From Cordia subcordata (taxonomy: Eukaryota; Streptophyta; Magnoliopsida; Boraginales; Cordiaceae), in NCBI GenBank assembly GCA_028554755.1, contig JAPTOF010000007.1, positions 14,307,001 through 14,371,000 on the forward strand: a DNA stretch of 64,000 bases. The letters are read 5' to 3'. Below the pieces are notes generated by a model. That model saw only the letters and a list, made by a program, of their open reading frames with translations. It made no database searches and was not told the origin of the DNA. Shown piece after piece: positions 35,506 through 47,390 of this stretch; positions within the stretch are counted from its first letter, which is position 1, and the number at the start of each line of letters is the position of its first letter. The translations under genes and the position numbers were made by a program.

Positions 35506-37200
35506 ATGGATTTCTCCTATGAATTTGATTCATGCTAATGTAAGTTGAAAATAAAATAATCATATTTGGCTGAGTCCTTTGGAACATAAATAGTTAATTT
35601 AGGCAAATCAATTCAAGAAGATTTATTTAGAATAGTGAGAATCTATATTTATATTATTATTTTCAAAGTCAGTGCTTTGAATGAATTGAGTTTTTTATTA
35701 AGTTGAAAGTATATAATTCTTAAATTTTGCATTTGAGATAAAATATAATATTAAAATATTTTGAAGCCAATTCATAAATGTATAAACTTTTAAAATAAAT
35801 ATGTAAGTTATACAAATACCTAAATTGGTTACTTTATATATACTAATCTAAAAATCTTTCTGGCCTCTTGTAAAAGTCTTCTAGCTTGATGAAGGTATGA
35901 ATAACAATTGTTTACTAATTGCTTCATAAAAGAATATGGTTTTCTTAAAGTTAAAATGTTCTATTTTTTTTGCAAATAAAACAAAAATGTTAAAGAATTA
36001 ATTACACAAATAATCCCTAATGTTGTCTCAGTTTTTCAGATCAGTTTATATTATTTACAATGTTTCAAATAATAAAGTCAAATTAGTCCCTATTATTTAA
36101 AATCATTCATATTAAATTCTCAATCTTTCAAAAAGTTATTCAAATTAGTGTATTTTTAATTGTTCTTCTTGAGGTACGACTAATTTAAATAATTTTACAA
36201 AATATTAAGGAGTAATATAAATGTTTTAAAATTATAGGAATTTACAAAACATTAGCTTGATATCTTAATTAATATTCAAGTTAGTCACTATTTCTTTTAA
36301 TTATTTTCTTAACATAAGGCCTAATTTGAATAATTTGGTGAAATATTAGGGAGTATTATGAAGTTTTTTAAGTCATAGACATTTGTAAAACATTATTGTT
36401 AATATTTTAAAATAATGAGTACTAGATCTAAAGTAATTGAGAGCAATGATGACTTGTGATGAAATTAATCCTAATTAATTTTTTTTTACTAGGAAAATCG
36501 AGGATATATGCACAAACATCAATGCATAGAGGAAAATACACACCAACAACATGTGATATTTTTAATATGGTTTGGCTCTCTGCTTATATTTAGGATTCTC
36601 TTCTGAGATAAGTTCCACTATTCAAAAATAACAAGTGTTACACTTTTTGCAGGGTCAAAATTCTAATGGAAAACCCTCTTTCATAGTGCCTAAAATGGCT
36701 CTCTCCTCTTCAAGACTAGAATAAACGTAAGGCACGCATAGAATTTTATGAACGGATAAACTCTAAACCTTCCTCATGTGGCTTTTTCTGGAAAAGGATA
36801 CAAAACTCTCTTCGGTACTCTCAGTCTTTTCTCATTCACACCCTCTACGAGGTGTGGCCCCTAAGGCATACCTAATACAAGTTACAAGACCTTCTATTTA
36901 TAGGAGAGGAAATCCTTGTTTTTTAAGACAAGGGATATCTTTTATACTATTTTAGGTAGGTCTAGAATTTGGTAACACTTTTAATTTTCTACTACAATTT
37001 TCTTAATTTGTATAGGCTTGGACTTAGAGCCAAATTCCTTTCTTGGAAAAAAAGTGTGAGGCTTCTTTGCTATAACTAGAACCTCTTTATAGGCTTCATG
37101 CTAGAGTCCTTACTCGATAGCACTCTTTACGACAATGGCTACCAACACATTCTAGCAGGTTCATAGAGTCATCGACAACATCTCTCTCCATGCTGTCTAA
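35506..37200. other. AT-rich intergenic, possible old LTR sequence
   Basis: Mostly AT-rich without ORFs. 36480-36920 read in reverse resembles an LTR leader (ends in TTTATAGGAGAGG-like words), but no pair or primer site was found. Confidence 0.35.
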
Positions 37201-37239
37201 TCTCGACTGCTCAAGGTTGTTCACGTCCTTTCTCGGCAC

Positions 37240-38745
37240 TAGGCATCTTGGATAAGCCTTCCAATAAATGAAGTTTAGACCAAAGGCTCATTGGAACACC
37301 CTATAGTCTGACCCAAATTGACACTTTGTTGCAATTTAAGTTGACATATTCAAAATTTTGTTTCCATTTTCTAAGAAGCAATGTCCTATGATTAACATGC
37401 CCTAGTTGTTATAGCACCTTTTGACAATGTTCCCTTTTCTCAAACTTGAAGATATAAAGTCCCTTGCCCTTGTGAAAAATGTCAACCTTACCAAACTTCC
37501 ACCAAGCAGACTCAACCGTGTTCTTTATAAGGAAGAAAGATGGGGGAGCACATGAAAATTGGCCAACAAAACAATGATCTATAAATTATCATTATCATCA
37601 TACAAATCTTCCAGAGAGTCAACTACATCTCTATCTCCATCAACCATTTTAACTTCAATTTCTTCATAAGTTGCAAATTGGTACTCATGTATTCAACAAA
37701 TTCACCTACCCAATTCGGTGAGGATGCATTAGAGGTAGGTTCATACCTGAATTTAAGAGGTTTCTCTATGCCTTATGTTGGGCCTTTGGTTGAGCATCAT
37801 TCTGTTCTGATTTGCAACATTCCAATCTTGATTTCAGCCTTGGAAGGCACTTGAGCTTGTTGGTTATTGCTCTCTAGAAAGTGACATTTTTCTTCAACAA
37901 GTAGAAAGCTTTTCATTTGATTTGGAGAAAAAGATGACTTGGTGTTTTGGCATGATTAAATGACATGGTAGCCACGTCATTTTGAGTATGGAGCTCTAAT
38001 TGACTCACTGGATATGCCTTGATAGAGTTTGAGCCAAGTGGAGGAAAATTTTCAACTGTTGCATCAGATTTGTAGTTTAAATTGTGTGGCTCTAAAGCTT
38101 GCTCCAAATCTTGTGCATGAGCCGTCGACTTTTGGGGGTTTTGTGCTGAAAAGAAGCTACCATTTGCAGGGAAAGTAGTTCCAAATCAGCCCGAAGGACA
38201 TTACCTGAATAGTGCAACAATTGACAAGCGGGTAAAGACTTTTCTCCTTTTTCTTTTTCTATCACATCAGAAATTCCGTGGGAGCTGTCTTCAGCAATTC
38301 CAATATGATTTTCTATCTTTGAAGGGCTGCTCGAACCTTAAAAATAAAGATTTCTTACTGAAGAAACAAAAAGCTTTTAATCAATATCCCTCTCAGCCAT
38401 TTTTTGTCTCGATGTTGATTCAACCCATTTGCTTTGTGGAGAAAGTGAGCTGGTCTTTTGTGATAAGCTTCTCACAAGCTTGGCCTTGGCTTTATATTTC
38501 TCCTCTTGCAATTCCTTAAATGTCTTACCAGATTCAAAAGCATCAAATGGATCATGAAGCTTCTTGCTAGAGGTTGATGAAACCTTTTCATTCTCAAGAG
38601 GAGAAATTGAAGATACTAAATCAAACTCTTCCAAAGTACGATGGGACTGATTTTCTTCTACTAACAGACTCTCCTTTGTTTGCTTCTTTGTGGAAATCGG
38701 TGCACTTTGCCTAGTTGGAGATGAGCTTTTCTTCTTCTTTGCAAT
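37240..38745 (-). pseudogene. LINE ORF1-like (DUF4283) remnant
   Basis: Minus-strand frames encode, in order, AKKKKSSSPTRQSAP (N-terminus), DPFDAFESGKTFKELQEEK, and further down KFGKVDIFHKGKGLYIFKFE, LLLRKW and VSIWVRL, which follow the DUF4283 pattern of plant L1 ORF1 RNA-binding proteins. Stops and frameshifts are frequent. The expected start codon reads ATT (38743-38745) before GCAAAG. No reverse transcriptase follows, so the 3' part of the element is gone. Confidence 0.6.
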
Positions 38746-38969
38746 GGAGATAAAAAAGTTAGGACTTTTGGACAGGTTTGGAAGAGTGTTCAGGTTTCAA
38801 AGTGTTATGTTTTCAAGGAAAAGAGGTGTGATGATGATGGTGGAAATGGATGAAAGGGTTGTTTGTGGTGGTCGAATGTGGTGGGAAAGTGGCGGGTTCA
38901 AGAAGGTTTCAAGAGAAGCAGGAGAAAATCCATAGTTAGAGAGAGAAAGCTACTTTCAAGTCTTAACAT

Positions 38970-39643
38970 GGAATGATTAGAGGCGGCAAAATTGGTCCGA
39001 ACTCGCGCGTTGACCTGTAAAAATGTAAGGTTAGGGTTTAGTATTTTATAACCCTTAAGGCAAACGGGTGGATTTCCCCCCGACCCGTGCTAAGGGCGGG
39101 TTGTGCGGGGTTGAACCGCGGGTCACCCGCGAGTGTTTTTTTTTAAAATACATATAAGTTTAAAGTTAGAAACTTTAAGTTTTTTTCTTCTTATTGCACT
39201 TTATAGTTTACAACTTTAGCAGCCATATTTGAGGCTTTGATTGTAGCTACGGAATATGGTAATTGTTATCTTATTTTGTTAATGTTAGTTTGTGATTAGG
39301 TGTTTAATTTTGATTTTAAATTATCGATTACGTTTGTGACATTTAGTTCATTAACTTTAAGTATTTTTAGGTGCCTAATTTTTTGTTTTTTTTTGTCAAA
39401 CAAGTCACAAGTATTTATTAATTACTACTTAATTTTTTTGGTTTTATTTATTTTTAAATAATATTAAAATATTAAAAAATTTAGCGGATCAACCCGCGAA
39501 CCCGCGAGGCCGCGGGTGCGGATGATGGATGTAGGCACCTGCATGAATCCAACCCAACCCGATCCGACTCGCGGAACCGTATAACCCCCGCTAAACGGAT
39601 CGAGTCGGTCCGCGGGTGCCCGTTTACCCCTTCTAGGGCTGAT
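38970..39643. mobile_element. hAT-like non-autonomous element, about 658 bp
   Basis: Ends TAGAGGCGGCAAAATTGG (38978) and the inverted CCCGTTTACCCCTTCTA (to 39635). Flanks GGAATGAT and GGGCTGAT agree at 6 of 8 bases. GC-rich ends (repeated GCGGGT/ACCCGC) contrast with an AT-rich centre. No ORF. Confidence 0.65.
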
Positions 39644-40268
39644 TAAAAAAGGATTGTTCTCTCTTTATAATCACAATTATTTGCTTTAATGTGTTAAGTT
39701 GCAGTCTGACGGGGATAGCTCATTGACAAGACATTCGGTTCTTTGCAAAAAAGACAAATGCATGTCATATTTGCTTAGCTATACTGTTAATGTGTAGGAA
39801 TGGCAGTCGCCTTCATCTTACGCTAAAAGGGGTTGCCTACCAGATCAAAAATACATAATGTGTAGGCCTGATTTTCAGCCAACCTGGTTTAATTGTCTAT
39901 TCAAGTGGCATAAAGTAGCAAGGTTAGTTGCTGAAAGACTTTATACAATGGGATGAGATGACATTAGGGGACATAGCTATTGTATCCTTAAGCCAATGTT
40001 TGCAAGACATTCCTAGAGACACTTCGATGCGAAATTTGCCCAATTTGAAGTGGTTAGATTTGCAGATCAACGTGAGGTGGAGACCTATTTTATTTTCCAT
40101 GACGATGTTTTTAAAGAGTGTTTTTATTGTATCAGTTTGTAAGCTTGCTTTTCCTTTTGTAAGCCCTGAGTTTTTAACGTTTCTTCATTGGGGACTTGAT
40201 CCTTTTTTTGTGTAAAATTTTTTGGATTTGGGAAGAAATAAAATTTTGGGGCTTCGGCCATTGCTGAG

Positions 40269-40305
<37 letters not shown>

Positions 40306-40387
40306 CAGAGTAGTTAAATGAAAAGGTGTAAAACGTCCAAGGGTCATTGTGATTCATCCAAGGTCAAAGTGGTGAATCATATATTGT
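39644..40387. other. intergenic, A-rich tail of a possible retroposed sequence
   Basis: An A-rich tract at 40268-40303, preceded by a TTTGGGAAGAAATAAAATTT context, could be the 3' tail of a LINE or retroposed RNA. No coding evidence and no duplication found. Confidence 0.3.
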
Positions 40388-43235
40388 TTATATCAAATAT
40401 TGTTTAAAAAAATCATATTAACTCCATTATTGTCAGAACACAAATGGATGAATGAAATTTTAAAAGAACATGAAAAAAATATGCTATGAGGATCTGTGAA
40501 CGCCTGTTGATGTATTTCTTAAATTATATAATGACTTATCTACTAAACATGGGTTGAAATCGAATAGAGAGTTTAGTGTTAAAGAGATGGTTGGAATATT
40601 TTATCACATGACATCATCCTGGAACACTTTCTAAAACATCATTTTTCATTACTAACAGCTGATATTGAAGAATATTTTGATTATTAATATTATTTCTTTA
40701 TTTTATGGCACTAGATTAGACAATAGTATAGGTTAGGTAATTCTCAAATTAACTTCCTTATTGTATTTGATTCCTTATTTTTCTAGTTTTCTTAGTATTC
40801 CATTTTCCTTACTAGTCTAGCTTAACTTTCCTACTCACCAAGTTATAAGGCCTATAAATAGGCTCTTTTATTGTACTCACAAAGATTCAAGATTTCACAA
40901 TATAGTCTTTACTAGTATTTCTCTTTTCTAGAGCCACTGCTGGTGGTTGCTTCAGCCATCTTCAACCTTTTCATATTTTCTTCTCATTCTTTCCCTTTTT
41001 TTTTTTTTAATTTTGACATGGTATCAGAGCCATCATCTTGGTGGCCTTTGTTATTATTATCTCGTTGTTCTCATCTTTATTCTACTGTAATCTTATTTAG
41101 ACCATTTCAATCTCGGTTCTTGGTTTGCTAGTTTTTTGCTTTAGCTCGTACGAGCTCTTGATTCTTGGTTTATAGCTATTCTTGGTTTTGCGGGATTTTG
41201 CCTTTAGCTGGTTTGAGCTCAATCCCTTTCTTGCTTCTTGGTTTTAGGGATTTTTGCTTTAGCTCAAGCTAGGTCAATCCTATTCTTGGTTCTTGTTCTA
41301 TAGGATTTTTGCTTTAGCTCAAACGAGCTCAATCCCGTTCTTGGTTTGTAGGATTTTTTTTCTTTGGCTCTCATTGAGTTTAATCTTATTCTTGGCATTT
41401 TTGGTTCTTGTACTTAGTAGCACCTGCACCTTTAAGTTTAGTTCGCATTCCAGGTGTTCCAGTTTTCTCGTTCTTTCAGTTCGAGTTTTGATGTAGATAA
41501 ACTCACTACATGATCTGTTTATTCAACGTTGTGCAAGTTATTCATCAATTCGGCTATCAAACTCAAGTTGGTCTCTATTAGACCACTTGAGTTTGAGGGG
41601 GGTTGTTAAAGAGTATTTTGATTATTAATGTTATTTCCTTAAGTTATGGTACTAGATTAGACAGTAATATAGGTTAGGTAATTCTCAAATTTGTTTCCTT
41701 ATTATATTTGATTTCTTATTTTTTTAGTTTCCTTAGTATTCTATTTTTCTTACTAGTTAGCTTATCTTTCTTGCTTACCAAGTTATAAGGCCTATAAATA
41801 GGCTTTTCTATTGTACTCACAAAGATTCAAGAATTCATAATGTAGTCTTTACGAATATTTCTCTTTTCTAGAGCCACCATTAGTGGCGGCTCCAATCATC
41901 TTCAACCTTTTCATATTTCTCCCTATATTTTCTCTTTTCTATTTTCTTTTTAATTTTGATAGTTGAAACCTACAACTGTAGTTGAAATTATGTTGGACAT
42001 TCCAACCATGCTATATGGAAGGCTAAACTAGAAGCAATTTTTCAATCCAGGGATATATTATCATGCTCCAGGGATATATTATCATGTCATGCAAGCAAAT
42101 GGCTCAATGTCTTCAAATCTTCAATGTATTCAAATCTCAAAACTCGTCTTTTTGCTTTTATTACTAACCTTCTAATGACTTCATCTATTTGGCATGTTCT
42201 TGAAAAGAGAGTTGGAATAGATCCTAGATCAACCAAATAAAAACAAAGTTGTCTAATATGTATTATCAATAAGGGCCATAAGACTATGCAAACTTATCTA
42301 GACAACATTTAAGTCTATGTCCTCTATATTCTCAAAGACTCTCCTAATTATTCAATCAAAAAAAAAAAAAAACATGAGGTAATTTCATTTCAAACTTTGA
42401 GGAGTCATCTTTTCTTAGAAAAAGTACATCTTCAACTAGTTAAATTAGTTAATCATTCCATTGAGATTCTTGATTCTAATCTACCCTCAAATTTTACTTT
42501 TTAATTCCATCTTACATCAATGTTCAAAATCTCCTTTTTTTATTTTTTTTTACAAACAATACTTTATTTGTTTACAAATGATATACTATTTGTTCATAAT
42601 CATAATTTTATTTAGACACTAACCATATTTTATATGTTCATGACAACAAAAATAGTTATTCAAAATAGGATATTCTGTTTGTTCACAATATATATTCTAG
42701 TCAGTAACAAATGATAGATTATTTGTTAACAAGTCATACAATTCTCCGTGTTCACACCTCCTTAAATTTACTCTTAGTTTATCGACTATTTAACATCCTT
42801 CATGCTCTATCTTATTTTCATGTAGTAAAATAACCAAAATTATATGGATGGTATAGTAAATTTCTAATAATTTATGTTATCCTTCTATGTTTAGGGTTGA
42901 GGATTCATGTTCGGTAGTTGATTAAAACAGTAGAATGGTGAAAGTACAAATGTGAAAGGATTTGATGTTGAATTACTAGATAACTATTGGGAGAGGTAGA
43001 GAGAGAAGTTCAAATAGGTCAATAATGGTGAAAACCCTAATTGTTGTATACAGTTATTTTATTGTGTTCTAGAACAAGACACGAATAATTTCAATTTTGA
43101 AAATGCTAGGATTTTTCACCTCGACCGTGTTTCTATTTTGTGTCTTGTATTCTACGATTTATTTATTTATTATGGAATAACTAAGACGAACTTATTTGAT
43201 CTAATAGTTAGGTCAAACTATATCTTAAGTCCCTA
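40388..43235 (+). repeat. tandem duplication unit I (Harbinger fragment plus copia gag fragment)
   Basis: The unit contains a PIF/Harbinger transposase N-terminal fragment (40430-40620), then, beyond a TRIM-like insertion, a copia gag-like fragment (about 41990-42500) and a tail to 43235. The same order occurs in unit II at 43236-44953. Typical matches: CACAAATGGATGAATGAAAT, GAGAGTTTAGTGTT, CAAGACACGAATAATTTC. Confidence 0.85.
40666..41961 (+). mobile_element. TRIM-like LTR element, 1.3 kb, non-coding
   Basis: LTRs 40666-41018 and 41604-41961 (353 and 358 bp) match over their length. The primer binding site TGGTATCAGAGCC (41019-41031) fits initiator Met tRNA, and a purine tract GAGGGGGG lies at 41595-41602. 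The internal part is only 585 bp and has no gag or pol. It holds about five imperfect repeats of 50-63 bp with the core TTTGCTTTAGCTC ... ATTCTTGGTT. Unit II carries the corresponding site without the insertion (about 43450). Confidence 0.88.
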
Positions 43236-44953
43236 ATGTTATCACAAGTGGATGAATGAAATTTCAAAAGTACATTAGAAAAGCTGCTACAAGGATTTAT
43301 GAACACCTGTTGATATATTTCTTATATTATATATTGATTTATCCACTAAATATGGATTGAAACCAACTAGAGAGTTTAGTGTTGAAGAGATTGTTGGAAT
43401 ATTTTGTCACATGACATCATCTCATATAAAACATCATTTTTCATTACTAATATTTGAAACCTGCATCTATAGTTCAAATCAAGCTGGAAAAATCTAACTA
43501 TGCTGTGTGAAAGGCTCAACTAGAAGCAATTTTTTAATCCAATGATCTATTGTCATGTCATGGCACAAGCATATGACTCAATGTCTTCGAATCTTCAATA
43601 TATTCAATGACTCACTAGAAAATAAGCATCTCAAAACTCATCTTTTTACTTCTATTACTAACCTTTTAATGACTTCATCTATTTGGCATGCTCTTGAAAA
43701 GATAGTTAGTTTAATGAGTAGATCTCAAATTGACCAAATTAATACAAAGTTGTGTAATGTGTATTATTAATAAGGGCTATAAGACTACAAGGCAAATCCA
43801 ACTAACGGAACCTGACCACTAGTACACTTGGCAGAACCCGACCACCAACAGGCAGACCTATGGTGCATAACACATCTCCTATACTGTCCAGTTAAGTCGA
43901 GGGTACTTAACCAGGGTAGAGGACTGGATTTGAACTGGAGTCATGAGCCGTGTTTATCTCTAACTTTTACTGCTGGGGCTGAGGGATGACTATGCAAACT
44001 TATGTAGACAACATTTAAGTCTATATCCTCTATATTTTAAAAGACTTTCTCAATGATTCAATTAGAACAAAGCTTGAGCCAATTTCATTTCAAACTCTGA
44101 GAAGTCATCTTTTCTTTAAAAAATTACATCTTCAACTAGTCAAATTAGTCAATTATTCCACTGAGATTCTTGATTACTCTCATCTATCCTCAAATTTTAC
44201 TTTTTGATCCTATCTTACAACACTGTTCAAAATGTCCTCCTTTTTTTTCTTTTTTCTTTTCTTTTTTTTACAAACAACACCTTATTTGTTTACAAATGAT
44301 ATACTATTTGTTTATGATCATAATTTTATTTATATAGTAACCATATTTTATGTGTTCATGAGAACAAAAACATTTATTCACAATGTAATATTCTGTTTGT
44401 TCATAATATATATTCTAGTCAGTAACAAATGATACATTTACAAGTCATATAGTTTTTCATGCTTTCACCTCCTTAAATTTACTCTTAGTTTATCAATTAT
44501 CTAACATCCTTCGTGCTGTATCTCATTTCATGTAATACAATAACCAAAATTATATAGATGATATAGTAAATTTCTAACACTTATGTTGTCTTTCTATGGT
44601 TAGTGCTTGAGGATTCATGTTCATAGTTGATCAAAATAGCAGAATGGTGAATGCAGTAATGCGAAAGGATTTGATGGTGAATTATTAGATAACTGTTAGG
44701 AGAGATAGAGATTGAAAGTTCAAATAGGTCAACAATGTTGGAAACCCTAATTGTTGTATGCAGCATGTTTATTGTGTTGTAGAACAAGACACGAATAATT
44801 TCAATTTTGAAAATGCTAGGATTGTCCATATTGACCATATTTCTATTTTATGTCTTGTATTTTATGTTTTAATTTTTTTATGGAATGACTAAGACAAAAT
44901 TTTTGATCTAATTGTTAGATCAAATTATATCTTAGGTCCTTAATGTTACCATT
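43236..44953 (+). repeat. tandem duplication unit II
   Basis: Diverged copy of unit I. It lacks the TRIM-like element but has a 200-bp insertion at 43788-43987. The gag-like part reads MTSSIWHALEKIV and similar. All frames are broken. Confidence 0.83.
43783..43992 (-). mobile_element. 200-bp insertion with GACTA duplication, possibly a SINE
   Basis: Compared with unit I (42281 region), 43788-43987 is extra and GACTA flanks it on both sides. The minus strand has a B-box-like CCAGTTCAAATCCAGTCC. No clear A box or tail, so the class is open. Confidence 0.55.
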
Positions 44954-45387
44954 TTTTTTTCAAATTAGTCCTATTATTACACGTGTATCATAATTTTATG
45001 GATGTTAGCATGTTGATGTTGAAAGAGACAAATGTGAAATGTTATGGGCTAGGGAAGAACCAAATGTCTGAGTGTAATGGCTATACAAAATGTTTCAAAG
45101 ACAGAGACAACATTAATTTATTGTATTATACCATTGAATAAATGTTGCAATTTGGATTCACTATTATGTTTGTTTATATAAATTGTATTAGTTATTGTTA
45201 AATATATTACATAATACTTTATTATGAAGAATTGATTTACTATATTGTTTAATTATTTTTAACTATAGATGAATTTTAATAGTGATGACTCAACATATTA
45301 TAATAATGAAAAATCATAGAGAAGAAAATAATGATTATTTTAAATTTTTTTACCAACAATAATAGGGGAAATTATTACAAGATAACA
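44954..45387. other. AT-rich spacer, nothing recognised
   Basis: Sequence between duplication unit II and the third Harbinger fragment; no ORF of note. Confidence 0.45.
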
Positions 45388-45429
45388 TTATATCAAATAT
45401 TTCAAAAAAAAATTATATGCACTCCAATA

Positions 45430-45993
45430 TTGTTAAGACACAATGGATAAATGAAATTTCATAAGGACATGAGAAAAGATACTATGAGGATTTCTCAACA
45501 CCTATTGATGTATTTCATAAATTATATAGTGACTTATCTGTTAAATATGGCTTTGAAACCTAGTGTTAAAGAGATGGATGGAATATTTTATATTCCTCAT
45601 GACATGGATCATGTAACCTTCAACTTCAAGAGCAATTCCAAAACTCTAGAGAAACCATCAATAGACATTTTCATTCATCAATGATTGTATTTCTCTATCT
45701 GTTGATAAAGTCAAGTTAAAGGATCTAACACTTTCAAGAATACATCCTAAGTTAAAGGAGACAATAGATATTACCCATATTTTTAAAATGTCATTGGTAG
45801 TCCTGATGGTACACATGTCTATATTGTTGTTAAATCACATAACCTAAGTCCATATATGGGACGAAAAGGAACTCCTACTTAAAATGTGGTGGTTGTATGT
45901 GATTGAGATATATGTTTTATATTTGTGTGGGCCAGGTGGGAAGAAATTTCACATTATAGTAAATTGTTTGAGTGAGCTCCTAAAGAAGATAAT
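45430..45993 (+). pseudogene. Harbinger transposase, N-terminal half
   Basis: Frames encode a helix-rich start (WMNEISKGHEK-like), VKEMDGIF, a TINRHFHQ-like block and then a GSPDGTHV motif, the conserved first-Asp region of PIF/Harbinger DDE transposases, followed by an SPYMGRKG block. Several frameshifts and stops. Shorter N-terminal copies lie at 40430-40620 and 43250-43430. Confidence 0.72.
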
Positions 45994-46847
45994 TGTTAGC
46001 ATTACATGATATTATGATGATGAAGCTTTGAGAGTGATGTGTAGTTTGATAATGAATGGCTTGATGAGCGTACTATGGATTGATACTTTGTGAGTATGTT
46101 ATGAATTGATAAGTTTATTAAGTTTTCTTTGATTACGTTGACTCATTAGTGCTTAAATGAATTAATATTTGTTGAATTTAGTCTTTGTATAAAAATAATA
46201 TCATTGAGCTTCAAAGAAGATCTTGTGTTATATGCTTGTTGCTTACAAGCCTTCAATGCATTAGTAGGGAATCTTTGAAGGCTTGAAATGAATTAACAAC
46301 ATAAGGATGGATATGGAAGACATAAGGGGCGTGGTCGTAAAATTTTATGTAAGATTATCTCTTATATGTGTGTGTTTCTATGTTTTGGCTCAATACTTTG
46401 ATATACACTACATGTTTTTCAAATCATTTAAAAGATTTTGATAACATATGAGCTTGAAGAAAAGTTTTTTAACTTTTATTTTTCAAAAAAAGGAGTTTGT
46501 GCTTCAAAAAAATTTTAAAAAACAAATCACTCTCTGGCGGATGAGGTCATGTGATCGACTACATAATGCATACCTCAACCGTCAATGGAGCAACGAATTG
46601 ATGTTGTCTTGAGAAGAGGTTGACTGCATGCATCAAGGCTCAACCTCTAGAGAAATTCAAAATTCTCTGATGGTCAAAAAGTGTGGTCGAATACCACGAT
46701 AGCACCTCAACGGCGAGTGACTTGATTTTGAAAAACCTTATCAAAATCATTTTTGGTATAATTCGCTTATTCTTATCTAGTCCTAATATTTTGAAATTCA
46801 AAATTCAAACTAGCCCATGTGTCTAACAATTACATTTGAGATTGTGC

Positions 46848-46900
46848 ATATGTATATAGACATATATGTATATATATATGTATATCTATATACATATATC
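46848..46900. repeat. TATATG-type microsatellite
   Basis: Alternating TA, ATATGTATATA and TATCTATATAC words over about 50 bases inside the solo LTR. Confidence 0.8.
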
Positions 46901-47102
46901 ATTAATTATGCCTAATAAAAACAACTTTGCCCACATATTGAGTTCAATCATTAGATCAATCATTACATTCCAATTTTGTGCTTTTTTTTGTTATTTTTTT
47001 CACTTTCAAATACTTGAATATTTATTGTAAAAAGTTAGGTTGAGCGATTAGGGTACTAAAAATACAAAATCAAAAGTAAGAATTGGATTTGACTTGAATT
47101 GG

Positions 47103-47390
47103 CACTACTACATTTTGGAGTTTTTGCAACGCCTAAATTGAGCAAGTAATAAACCGTTGCAATAAGTATTCTCTTGCAATAGTTTTTGAACTATAACATA
47201 AAGTTTTAACCTTTTGCAATAGTTTTACAAAATTGTTGTGAAATTTATGCTAGTGTGTATCTCTATTTGGTTATTAGTCATTTAAATTCCTAATTTTGCA
47301 ACGGTTTATTAATTTAATATCATTGGCAATGGTTTTATAAAAATCTGAAGTGTTGCTTATTATAGTTTTACCGTCTAATTAATATAAAGA
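47103..47390 (+). repeat. CACTA 5' subterminal repeats
   Basis: About seven copies of TTGCAA-type words (TTTTTGCAACG, CCGTTGCAATAAG, CTTGCAATAGTTTT, TTTTGCAACGGTTT) in both orientations. Such arrays bind the element's TNPA-like protein in known CACTA systems. Confidence 0.85.

Noticed and set aside
45994..46828. Shorter solo LTR ending at GTCTAACA (46828)
   Set aside because: The end at 54895 gives better flanks, the expected length after removing the CACTA element, and restores the Harbinger order.
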